From: Mimachlamys varia
Lineage: Eukaryota > Mollusca > Bivalvia > Pectinida > Pectinidae
Length of the DNA stretch: 64,000 nucleotides
Assembly (NCBI GenBank): GCA_947623455.1
Contig: OX392541.1
Location: 10,420,719-10,484,718, forward strand
Direction: 5' to 3'
Shown here: one piece after another, positions 23,523 through 33,639 of the stretch
How the letters are laid out: each line of letters starts with the position of its first letter
How positions within the stretch are numbered: position 1 is the stretch's first letter
Notes under the pieces: model-generated
The model's database searches: none
What the model was told of the DNA's origin: nothing
Seen by the model: only the letters and a program-made list of their open reading frames with translations
Translations under genes and position numbers: made by a program

Positions 23523-25498
23523 TTTGTTTCTGTATTATGTAGCATGTTGTGATGTGTTGTGAGCTGCATGTGTAGTAGCTACGTATCGTGTGTGCATGTT
23601 TTTACAATATAGATGTGCGAGAGATTGAACGTAGATAGTAGTGTAGTATATGATTACTGACTTATTTTACTCATGTTCAAATAAGTCATCATCCGTAAAC
23701 ATCAACCTCAAAACACCGTCACGCTCCAGTGACGCAGATCTCACTCATGGGTCAAACGAAACTAAAACTTCTTGGCTCAATTCATCTTTCCAGTTTTATT
23801 TACCAGAATAACTTAAAAAAACATTCGTTTGGTTTAGAAACACCTCTTGGCAACATTACACAATACCCTACAGTAACTTCAAAGATTATTCCACAAAACG
23901 ATGTAGATTTTGAATTTGTGCGAGTAAATTCGGACCTTAATGTGAGGGAGTTCAGAAGGAGTGGTAAATTTTGGTCAAAATGACGGACGGAATCCCCCTC
24001 CTTATTGAGTGAGAGTTGACAGCTATGTATCAAAATCTCAACATCCAATCATTATCACACAGATTGTCCTGGTGTAAGTCCATGGTATCAGATAACAATA
24101 GTCATCACGCAACATGGATTCAGTTTTGAGGTTTATTTCAAACTGAGGGCATTCTCTTTATCAACAAGATTTAGTATTAAAATGATTGAAATAGTTAACA
24201 TGAGATTTGGGGTTTCCCTTAATTGTGAAACCAATTTCTATTGTAAATACGTTACAACAGTCATTATGATGCATATTTAACCCCAATTGGCTCTTTACGT
24301 AAAATAAAAGAATTTGGACCCACTGGAGACCCCTGGCGAATCCCACCATTATGATTGTATAACCCACACATGTGGTCTGCAGTGCGGCCATCTTACAACA
24401 TACATCATATATAGTTTTGCCTTCGGTGCATTCGAATGTGTTTGGTTCTGATTAAATTATTACTAGGCTTTTAATATAGATTAAATGTTAATGGGTTTCA
24501 AGTATGACTGCAGATTGGCCGAGAGCTGTGAGTTGATGTATGTCACGTCGGTAACCTTTGTGTCTTGTCTGGTCAAAATATTCCTGTATGTTTTTCATCC
24601 TCTGAAAGACTGGATTCAATAAATAAAGGTTAATTTAATTGGTTGAAAAATTGAACTTTTTGTTTCAACCAATAAAATTAGCATATTGAACGAGTATCTT
24701 CCAATTTGATGGATAACATGTATGAATATGTATATGGCCTGGTGCTAAAATTGTATTCAAAGGAGTGTCAAAAAAAGTATATATATATCCCTAAATCTGT
24801 AACAGATGCTTCCCTGAGTTGTCTTTCCTTGGTTGTTGGATGCGACAGTAGGTGTCTCTGTGTGAGTATTATACGCGGCGCTACATTATTAATATCTGTT
24901 CAACAAAAACAGGCCTTGATCGGAAAATCTTGTTTTGAGTTTCGGAATTTGAACTCGACCAATGACAATCATAACAGTATAAATAAAACACTAGCTAACA
25001 TTAAACTTCATTGATCAAGTTCAATCAAACTCTAAAAAGATGTTTTCTTATCGGAGGCCGATAATTACTACGCTTAACTGGTTCTATAGGGGGTTTAAAC
25101 AGTATATATATATATATCAAATCTTAAACAGTTATTATAATGTAACAGATAATCATGGTTAATTGCTTATGTTAAAAAGAACTAAGAATAACCAATATTA
25201 TTACAGAAAAACTAATGATAAAAAACTGACAAGCATCAAACTTAATCGTAATTATAACAATAATTTTAAACTTATTATAAAATTATCGATAATAATTGTT
25301 TCAATTTTTTTCAAAAAAAAAAAAATTCATGGATTAATAAATGATAAAAATTATAATAATTAGACATTCAGTGTCTTTCCCAATTGTATTTATTATTTTA
25401 AATTATCAACTGAAATAAACATTTATGATCAGAAAATCAATAGAAATTCTTTTTCAATATTAAGATGAGAAGTAATAAAATTATCTCAAAATATTCAG
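23523..25498. other. Intergenic or 5' intronic sequence of the downstream gene
   Basis: Upstream exons of the FAM194-like gene must lie here or beyond, because its first visible exon starts inside the reading frame, but none could be recognised. The 84-codon frame at 23,729-23,983 was considered and not accepted. A TA microsatellite lies at about 25,102-25,117. Confidence 0.4.
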
Positions 25499-28400
25499 AA
25501 GTATAAGCTCTTTGTCACACAATCTAGAAGATTCGGAGGAAGAACTACGTATTGCAACTCCTGCTGAAACTCCGATACCCTCATCAGCTTCTCCGGTTTC
25601 ACCGGTTTCGAAGGCAAAGGTGTCGAAAAAGACAAAAAAGGCCAAATCTAAAGTTCACAGGCCAAAGCCGCCTCCGCGGGCAAAACCAGCGAAGCCCAAA
25701 AGCGGGCCGAAACGTAAATTTCTGGGCACTACCCAATCTTTCGTGGGAAAAACAGGATTTCAAGGTATCAGTACTGTTTAGAAAAGGAAGTAAAATATGT
25801 GTGTGCGTAAATGTATGGTGTATGCTGAGAGTTTAAATTGTTTGCCCCTGAAATTCATAATGAACTATTCCAGTCTTTGATAAGGAAAAGTTCAATAGTG
25901 TCTTCAGGGGTATATGAGTTGAAATGAACTGAAAGTATGACAAATGCTTGTGTTGGTTAGGAATAGCCCAAGTGTGAAAGACCAAACAAGTAACTTTTTA
26001 ATGGTACTGTATATATCTGAAGGATATGAGTGTTAAACCATGTTTGTTATTTCATGTCATTTTTAATATAGATCATTTGCACTCACAATTCACATGTAGC
26101 TAATTTAAGACTTTATCATCAATCATAGTGATTCATAGAAAAGAGTTCTTATCAGACTTTGTGCAGCCATCAATTAATGTTTATTAAGTGAAAATTTTAC
26201 ATTATATCCATATAGCCATATCATTCCCTTTTCACCCAGTCATATCACAAATATATATATTTTTTTAAATCATTATGTATTCAAAATAATATACCGGTAG
26301 TATAACTTCAGATTTAAATTATTTGTAATTTTTAAATTCCCTGAATTTTTCTCTTAGAGTTGTTTGAATAAACAGTACTGTATACCTAACAGAAATCAGT
26401 AACATGAATTACCTCCCTTGCAGTTGCGCGCCAGATGAAGACGATCAACTACATGTTATCCTCACAGCGGTGCCTGGAAGAAGGTTGGACCATCCGGGCC
26501 CCGAGTCCCTTGTTACCTGAGGAACATGAGGACATTTTTGTCCCTGAGCCCCTCAACCCTGCCATGATAGCCTCAGGCAATGTGAGTAGCATTAGACAGA
26601 CATAAAAGTGGAGTTTGGACTCTGAAATGATATATTTTCATGAGGCTCAAATTTCATAATTTAAACAACAAAAAAAGATTGTAGGTACTGTATTTGACTC
26701 TATAAGCACCACCCAGGGCGCTTGAAAATCTAAAAATAAAAAGAGTGGGGGCTTGAGTGCCGAATTGACATAGAATCAGAAGTAAGCTATGGACCATAAT
26801 TGCCTCAACTTATTTTCGCTTGCGATTAATTTTTATGTATTTCGCTGTTGATTGAAATTCATGAAAGTTAATCACTGCAAATTAGTTTCAATCAGAGGTA
26901 TGCCAACTGTAGGAGTACTATACTGTACTACTGTACATAGGATTTACGAAAATTTAATCGCCGCAAAATAGTCATTTCATATAAAAACACAAAATAAAGT
27001 CGCCGCAAAAATAAGTTGGTTTACATTACTCAGAATATGGGACGTTATTATTTAAGATAACATAAGTAATAAAGGTAAGAGGAATTGTCTTATATACATA
27101 TGTTCTATATCTTATGTCATGTCTTATTGGGGGGGGGGGGGGTTGTGTTTATTGGTTAGAAGTGGGGGGAGTTGTGTTTATTGGTTAGAAGGGGGGGGGG
27201 GGGTTATTGGTTAGAATGTCGTACAGGAAAAACCCAATTACTCCTGGGGACCCGATCAATAGTTCGAGGAATACATGGTATTCAAGTTATCCGAGATTGG
27301 TTGATTATGTACGAATTTGGTCGGGACTAAATGAATTGTTCGAAGAATAAGGGGTATTTGAGTTAACAGCGCAGGTTTGTACTGTACATGTATTTATATA
27401 TCTCTCCCTTCTTGTGCTAAGTAAACTCAGCGGATTGATATTTGTTCAAATATGACATTGTTCACGCTTTAGAACAATAAGTATTCACTGATGGCCATTG
27501 TTTGGTTCCTTCAATTTTCACTATAGAGCACTAACGTGCACCCTACAAATATGTTTGTTGCCAACTGCGGCATATTACCGTATACACAGTCAAAATGAGG
27601 TACAATCCTTATATAGATAACAAGTATTCATTCATATGTCATAAGGAGAATAATTCTATTTAAAACATGTAAATACGTTTTTCTTACAGTTGTATGACCG
27701 GCCCCTGATAGAGAAGTTCTATGAAGATGGACAGAAATTCCTTACTATGTTCCCAGATGGAACCGGCAATGTATTGTATCCTTATAAGTCCTTAGAATCT
27801 TGTTGTGTAAAATTTGTTGTCAAATACTTTCACTGTGACACACAACGCCACAAAAGTACACTGCATTACATACCACACAGTTGAACCCCATTGTCTTGAA
27901 GTTGACGTAACCGTGGTAAAACTTCCATAACCGAATATTCGAGTTACGCGAGTTTGAATGCTAGTGTAAAGCTTGGTCAGGACCGACGAAGTACTCCGAA
28001 TTAAAAGGGGTCTTCGGGTTATACGAGTTTGAGGTGACAAGGTTCGATGTTACAATATTACATAATTATCCATTCTTTTTCCTTGATTCTAATTGGCTAT
28101 AATACTTGTTTTCAGGTTTGTTAATGCAGTATCTTTAGCATATATCAACCCAATTTTTCCATTTTTCGCCTTGAATGCAACATTATCAACCTCATGTTTC
28201 AAAATTGAGATCTGAATATTTCAACAATAGATTTACATTCTGTTGATATGTAATATAAAAATTGAGGACTTTTGTCTCTGTTAATACCTTGTTATATAGA
28301 CCTTATATAGTAATAATAATCAACCTCATACTTCAAGTCCTAGGTTGAAATGGTTCTATCGGGTCCACATAACAACATATTAACCTTGACAAAAGTCCAT

Positions 28401-31400
28401 AATTGATAACTATTGCACACCTAAATACACTGAGAAATAAACAAAAATATATACTTACAAAAATAGCTGTTTAGATCTAATGATGTTAAGGGGAAATGTC
28501 TTAATCATTGTCATAGCAAATCCTTATCAATTTGTGAAGCCAATTTTTTAAGTGGAATTCTGCAATTAAATTTACCTTAACGGTTGCTTAGTTACCCATC
28601 CGGGAACCTTGCAATATCTATCTCGTCCGTGACTCTCGGCCAGTACACCTACGTTGTACAAGAAGACACGGACAGACCATTGATCCTCTCAGTGTTTGAA
28701 CCTAATGGATACGCCACCTGTTATCATCCTAACAACGTTATCAGGTAAAAACACACTTTTGTCATCTTGCAGTGTTATCAGGTAGAGATGTTATCATATG
28801 AGAAACACTGTGTTATCATGTAGAGATGTTATCATGTGAGAAATACTGTGTTATCATCCTTACATTGTTATCATGTAGAGATGTTATCATATGAGAAATA
28901 CCGTGTTATCATGTAGAGATGTTATCATGTGAGAAATACTGTGTTATCAGGTAGAGATGTTATCATGTGATAAATACAGTGTTATCAGGTAGAGATGTTA
29001 TCATGTGAGAAATACCGTGTAATCAGGTAGAGATGTTATCATGTGGGAAATACTGTGTTATCAGGTAGAGATGTTATCATGTGGGAAATACAGTGTTATC
29101 AGGTAGAGATGTTATCATGTGAGAAATACTGTGTTATCAGGTAGAGATGTTATCATGTGAGAAATACTGTGTTATCAGGTATAGATGTTATCATGTGGGA
29201 AATACTATGTTATCAGGTAGAGATGTTATCATGTGAGAAATACAGTGTTATCAGGTAGAGATGTTATCATGTGAGAAATACTGTGTTATGCTAAAAGTGT
29301 TATAAGGTAGAGATATTATCATGTGTGAAATACTGTGTTTTCATGCTAAAAGTGTAATAATGTAGGAATGTTATGTGTGAAATACTGTGTTTTCATGCTA
29401 AAAGTGTTATAAGGTAGAGATGTTATCATGTGTGAAATACTGTGTTTTCATGCTAAAAGTGTTATAAGGTAGAGATGTTATCATGTGTGAAATACTGTGT
29501 TTTCATGCTAAAAGTGTTATAAGGTAGAGATGTTATCATGTGTGAAATACTGTGTTTTCATGCTAAAAGTGTTATAAGGTAGAGATATTATCATGTGTGA
29601 AATACTGTGTTTTCATGCTAAAAGTGTAATAATGTAGGAATGTTATGTGTGAAATACTGTGTTTTCATGCTAAAAGTGTTATAAGGTAGAGATGTTATCA
29701 TGTGTGAAATACTGTGTTTTCATGCTAAAAGTGTTATAAGGTAGAGATGTTATCATGTGTGAAATACTGTGTTATCATGCTAAAAGTGTTATAAGGTAAG
29801 AAATGTTATCATGTCTGAAATACTGTTTTATCATGCTAAAAATGTAATAAGGTAGGAATGTTATCATGTGTGAAATACTGTGTTATCATCCTTACATTAT
29901 AATCACACCAACAATGCAATCAGCTAGAGAAATATAAGAAATACCTTGCTATTAATCTAAAAGTTTATACGTAAAGGGCTATATATGGTTTGGGCCTTTT
30001 TTGGCCCCCAAATTATCAAATTTTGAAGCAGATTATTGAACTCTCAAATTAATGTATTTCAAATATGGAGTACATCCCCGATAAAACTGAAACAATAATT
30101 AGTTGTTGTTTCAACTCTGGTTGTTATGGAAACCATCTCAAATATGCATAAATTAGGGAAATTTGACCATTTAGTCAATTTTGCCCACTTTTTGGATAGT
30201 TTTTCTATTAGAAACTATTGAGCGCATTCTTGAACAAACTTAATATCAAATGAGAATATGTGGGCACTTATACCACATCTTTAGGAGAAATATAAACTTT
30301 GTTCAAGAATGCGCTCTATGGTTGCTGTGTGAAAATCTTTGAAAAAATTGACCAAAATAGACCAAATATTTACATTTGCATAATTAATGCATATTTCGGA
30401 TGGTTACCATGGCAACCATAGCACAAATAACAAATAAATAGTATTACAATTGCATGAGGGATGTAATCTATATTTGAAATAATATTATTTGAGTGTTCAA
30501 TAATGAAATTTAAAATTTGATGGATTTGGGGGCCAAAAACAGGCAAAACCATACATAGTCCTTTGTTATTATGGGACTGGTATTGTACCATGTTTTCACA
30601 CAACAATATAAATATTTGACTATATTGACTTTTTATTTCGGCAGACTTTGTATGGAGCCGACAGGCGGAATAGAACTTGACCCTCTCGGCAACCGTAAAC
30701 GTAAATGGAGCTGGAAGGACCAGGAGACCCACGTTCACGCTCCTCCGTTTCAGCCGATCCACTTTGGGCTCAACAAATACACGGGAGTACGTGTGATGAG
30801 TCAGGACCGTATCGCACTCACACTTAGCGCCAAACAACGCAGCTGTCGTTTTAATGTTGGCGCTAAACTTAAGGTTAGTCGTTTGTATACTAAAACATTT
30901 GTTTAACAAAAATATTCATCAGAGGTACAGGGGTCTAGTGGTAGGACACAAGGCTTGTTACCGAAGGTTCGCAGATTCCAGTCTTGTCATAGCACTATGT
31001 TTTTATCTTATATTTGGTTTTGTTTATTTGTTTTGCGTCCTATTAATGGCCAGAGTCATTTAAGGATGTGCCAAGTTTTGGAGGTGGAGGAAAGCTGGAG
31101 TACCCAAAGAAAAACCACCGACTTACAGTCAGTACCTGCCAATTGCCCCACCTGGGTTTCAAACTCGCGACCCAGAGGTGGAGGGCTGTTGGTACATGTA
31201 GAATGTCGGGATATCTTAACCACTTGGCCAACACAGCCCCGCAAGAAGAAACAACAGACAAGAATAACCACTCGGCCATCGTGACCCTTGTATCTTTGAA
31301 TTCCGCTTGTTCCAGTCCACTCAGCTGTAAATGAGTATGTGATTGGGCAGTTCAAAAATTGAAGAATGCTAGCTGCGAGTGCCAAAATGGCAGCACCGGT

Positions 31401-32802
31401 TGTATGCTCCCCAGGGAGTTGAGAAAGACAATGCCTGGTTGCAAAGGCCCTATAACAACGAATGAGAATTTTTTAACCGCTTTCAGATGACCTCTGAACT
31501 AGGTTGTGATGGAGCAGTACTTAAAAACTAAAAGAAATATTATTATTTATCACTAACTGTAGATGTACTTTTATTTATGCCTAATCAAGTCTTTAACTGA
31601 TTCACCCCTGGAATTTCATAATGAACTATTCTAAACTTTGAAATGGAAGAGTTCAAATGTGTCTTCAGGGGTGAATGAGTTCAGCTAGGCAACATATCTA
31701 CATGACAATTAAATATTTGTTAATTATGTCATAATAATTAAAAATGAAAAAGTTTCATTTGTCTTTTTTGTATTTCAGTTAATCAATCCCGAGAGTATCC
31801 CAACCAAAGAGCTCGATGATACCCTGATATTTTTAGATGATAAGAAGAATCGTGTTGAGTAAGTATTAAAGATATAGATATTATACCCTTGCTACGAGGT
31901 CATCCATGATCATATATGGATCTACCTGTATATACGTTCGTACCTTTCCCAAATGATGTCATGCACCCACTATAAATTTCATCTCTTAAGCATTTGTCAT
32001 TAAACTTGACATATGATTTTACAAATATCATCCTTTTGTACAATTTGCGTTTTGACCATCTGCCATCAAAAAACTAGGTCACTGTTACTATAAATAGAAT
32101 TTCAACATTTCTACTCTACAGACTTCACTTCTTAACTAATCGTCATAAAAATCAACACAAGGTGTTCACAGATATCCCTTGTACGAGTTAGGTTTTTGAC
32201 CTTCTGCCATCAAAATCTAGTAGGTTTTTGACCTTCTGCCCTCAAAAACTAAGTTACTGTTACTATATGCCATAAATAAAATTATGGTGTTACCACTCTT
32301 CAGATTCCATTTCCTAACAATTGTCATGAAACTTTCCTTATTCAATGCTGCAATTTAATTATCATGGACTTATAATTACCTGCTTATGGAAACAGTTTTT
32401 AACACTACATTTCCTTGGCGACTTCGCAATGCGAGGGCATTCCTATTATCTACAATTTCTTGTAATTCTTGTTTTTCCCCCTTCCTATAATCATCACTCA
32501 AGTAGTTCAAAAGTGAAAACAGTTGACATTCCAAATTTTATTTCAATTCAAACAAATTCCACCGACATTTATTGTTGTTTCATTGGATTGATTTATTTTG
32601 ATTCTGTTTCAGAACTCTACTAGATCGTGTGTCCACTTTACTAAAATTCCCAAAGTCTCCGAAACTGGAAAAGATCTTGCCACCTTTAAGCCTTACATCA
32701 CGAGTAACAAAGACAGAAAAAATGAAGAAGGAAAGAGCACAACAGATTGCGGCATTGGAGGCAAAGAAAACGAAACAGCCTGGCGTTGTAACCGTGAACT
32801 AA
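25499..32802 (+). CDS. FAM194-domain protein (ERICH6/C3orf20-like), 3' seven exons
   Basis: Exons: 25,528 (or 25,499)-25,764; 26,424-26,581; 27,690-27,775; 28,592-28,744; 30,645-30,873; 31,779-31,858; 32,613-32,802 ending TAA. All junctions are GT/AG and phases (1,0,2,2,0,2) agree, giving about 376-386 residues. The first part is a Pro/Lys/Ser-rich basic region (KKTKKAKSKVHRPKPPPRAK). A conserved segment with LSSQRCLEEGW follows, then the FAM194-type core: GTGNVFYPSGNLAISISS, LGQYTYVVQED, SVFEPNGYATCYHPNNVIRL and GGIELDPLGNRKRKWSW. The last exon is Lys-rich and helical (EKMKKERAQQIAALEAKK). Vertebrate relatives are poorly characterised and mostly testis or cilia associated; that role is an inference from the family. 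The start codon lies upstream of the recognised exons. Confidence 0.8.
25528..25764 (+). CDS. Exon A of FAM194-like gene
   Basis: Encodes EDSEEELRIATP followed by a Pro/Lys-rich stretch and GTTQSFVGKTGFQ; donor GTATCA. The acceptor is either CTAG at 25,524-25,527 or CAG at 25,496-25,498; both keep the frame open. The N-terminal acidic patch (EDSEEEL) precedes the strongly basic segment. Confidence 0.7.
25841..25923. mobile_element. Palindromic miniature element in intron 1
   Basis: GCCCCTGAAATTCATAATG at the left and CTTCAGGGGTATATGAGTT at the right place it in the family described at 21,581. It is more diverged than the other copies. Confidence 0.6.
26424..26581 (+). CDS. Exon B of FAM194-like gene
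   Basis: Acceptor TTGCAG, donor GTGAGT. Encodes the LSSQRCLEEGWTIRAPSPLL segment and an acidic-proline linker (PEEHEDIFVPEPLNP). Confidence 0.85.
26684..27025. repeat. Dispersed repeats in intron 2
   Basis: 26,684-26,770 carries a GTACTGTATTTGACTCTATA module with counterparts at 46,507 and, inverted, 35,905. Then 26,803-27,025 has inverted ends (CTCAACTTATTTTCGC and GCCGCAAAAATAAGTTGG) around AATTTAATCGCCGCAAAA-type modules. Confidence 0.45.
27129..27206. repeat. G-run minisatellite
   Basis: Three long guanine runs alternate with TGTTTATTGGTTAGAA. The G-runs could form quadruplexes on the coding strand of the host gene's second intron. Run lengths are prone to sequencing error. Confidence 0.7.
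27225..27400. repeat. Dispersed repeat with TTCGAG motifs
   Basis: Modules such as AATAGTTCGAGGAATACATG, CAAGTTATCCGAGATTGG and ATTGTTCGAAGAATAAGGGG resemble those of the element at 27,880-28,052. Ends are unclear. Confidence 0.4.
27690..27775 (+). CDS. Exon C of FAM194-like gene
   Basis: Acceptor TTACAG. Encodes LYDRPLIEKFYEDGQKF and MFPDGTGNVF. The donor is taken as ATT|GTATCC because this joins to give GNVFYPSGN, the pattern expected of the family; reading on in frame gives no conserved sequence. Confidence 0.8.
27880..28052. mobile_element. ~173-bp repeat with imperfect inverted ends
   Basis: TTGAACCCCATTGTCTTGAA at the left is roughly mirrored by GAGGTGACAAGGTTCGA at the right. The interior has ATTCGAGTTACGCGAGTTTG and TTCGGGTTATACGAGTTTG, again partly repeated. 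Lies in intron 3. Confidence 0.5.
28592..28744 (+). CDS. Exon D of FAM194-like gene
   Basis: Acceptor CTTAG, donor ATCAG|GTAAAA. Encodes YPSGNLAISISS, LGQYTYVVQEDTDRPLILSV and FEPNGYATCYHPNNVI, the centre of the FAM194 domain. The bases at its 3' end are the apparent seed of the adjoining minisatellite. Confidence 0.9.
28745..29890. repeat. Intronic minisatellite, 38-bp then 55-bp units
   Basis: About 28,766-29,290 is built of 38-base units containing GTTATCAGGTAGAGATG and ATCATGTGAGAAATACTGT. About 29,290-29,885 uses 55-base units that add TTTTCATGCTAAAAGTG. The GTTATCAG|GTA string is the same as the end of exon D plus the first intron bases, so the array carries several copies of the native splice-donor sequence. 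Confidence 0.9.
29973..30564. mobile_element. ~590-bp foldback element in intron 4
   Basis: The ends AAAGGGCTATATATGG and CCATACATAGTCCTTT are inverted, and similarity between the arms continues inward for more than 100 bases (TTGGCCCCCAAAT with its inverse ATTTGGGGGCCAA; TATTGAACTCTCAAAT with ATTTGAGTGTTCAATA). Middle modules are also inverted (GAGCGCATTCTTGAACAAA with TTTGTTCAAGAATGCGCTC). A GGTTACCATGGCAACC X-box-like motif sits at 30,403-30,418. Confidence 0.8.
30645..30873 (+). CDS. Exon E of FAM194-like gene
   Basis: Acceptor GGCAG, donor AAG|GTTAGT. Encodes GGIELDPLGNRKRKWSWKD, the most diagnostic part of the domain, then VHAPPFQPIHFGLNKYTGV and SAKQRSCRFNVGAKLK. A long antisense open frame across it is a shadow. 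Confidence 0.9.
30929..30992 (+). repeat. tRNA-like SINE head
   Basis: GGGTCTAGTGGTAGGACAC resembles an A box and GGTTCGCAGATTCCAG a B box, spaced as in tRNA. It sits in intron 5 directly before an opposite-strand SINE. Confidence 0.5.
31015..31248 (-). mobile_element. SINE, minus strand
   Basis: Read on the minus strand the head is GCTGTGTTGGCCAAGTGGTT (A box, Ser/Leu-tRNA-like) and GCGAGTTTGAAACCC (B box). A conserved body includes, on the plus strand, GGAGGTGGAGGAAAGCTGGA and GTACCCAAAGAAAAACCACC, and an A-rich tail (AAACAAATAAACAAAACC on the minus strand) lies near 31,015. From memory the body matches a core shared by molluscan SINEs; the family name is not asserted. Confidence 0.7.
31594..31683. 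mobile_element. Palindromic miniature element in intron 5
   Basis: The ends GATTCACCCCTGG and TTCAGGGGTGAATGAGTT, with the internal TCATAATGAACTATTC, give one of the best-preserved copies of the family at 21,581. Confidence 0.75.
31779..31858 (+). CDS. Exon F of FAM194-like gene
   Basis: Acceptor TTTCAG, donor GA|GTAAGT. Encodes LINPESIPTKELDDTLIFLD and a charged end. Confidence 0.85.
32613..32802 (+). CDS. Exon G, last coding exon of FAM194-like gene
   Basis: Acceptor TTTCAG. Encodes TLLDRVSTLLKFPKSPKLEK and a Lys/Ala-rich helical tail ending PGVVTVN, then TAA. Human C3orf20-type proteins extend further, so this may be a shorter family member or a lineage-specific C-terminus. Confidence 0.85.
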
Positions 32803-33286
32803 GAGCTGAGCGCAGTGTGATAGACTCGCCTAATTTGTTGAAAAAACGTCTTCTCTATTTTGTCTGCTTATGGAAAAGCTGTACCACCATGGAGACACCT
32901 CACTGAAAAGGAAATTAAAATCTTTCTGCTTTATTTCATTCCGATATTCATTATGTTTTATATAATTATATTTCAATTTCAAATCTTTAAAACAGATTTG
33001 ATTTAGAGAGATACGGGTTTCTTCCATTCTAAGTTCATACAAAAAAAAAAGCTGTTGAAATTTTATTAAAAAAAAATGTTTTAAAAATGTTTTTTATTGC
33101 TATTGACTAGAATTTAAACCTTCAGTCAACACTTGAATGGTAATTTAGATGATGTCTAAAGGTGTATTGTCTTAGAAACAATTTTGTCACCAAATTGTTA
33201 ACAAGGTAATTTAAATCAGGTTTTCTATTATTTAAAAGTTTGTTTTAAAAAATAAATCTTATACAACTCTGTTGAGAAACCCTATA
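32803..33286 (+). terminator. 3' untranslated region with candidate poly(A) signals
   Basis: ATTAAA occurs at about 32,912 and 33,064, and AATAAA at 33,251-33,256. The AATAAA lies about 30 bases before the start of the tandem array, so the transcript probably ends close to the array boundary. Which signal is used cannot be told from sequence. Confidence 0.4.
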
Positions 33287-33639
33287 CAATATACAAACAG
33301 AGTCTAAAGTTTTAGAATATTTTTCAATCCTGATGTGGCTGTTTAATTTTTGTTTTTGTGTTACATTTTCCTTTCCGTCCAATAATGTAATGTTATTAAA
33401 CATTCTTCTCTTGTCTGTGATATTATAAGCTCTATTTATTACTGTTTTAATACAGTACAGTATGAATTTATTTTTTGTATGACCAATCTTAAACAATTTT
33501 GTGTAAATCATGAGAACAGAAATATTTCTTTATAAGTATTTGCTGGAAATACATTGTTACGAAATGAAACTGTCATAAGTATCATGTTATTTGAGAGTTA
33601 ATGTTGTGGGGGGAAAAATCTTTTATATTTCACATTGGA

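Noticed and set aside
23729..23983. 84-codon frame as a possible upstream exon
   Set aside because: No recognised motif; no GT donor in a phase fitting exon A was evident.
30370..30909. 179-codon minus-strand frame
   Set aside because: It is antisense to exon E and a foldback element; the sense strand carries the FAM194 motifs and splice sites.
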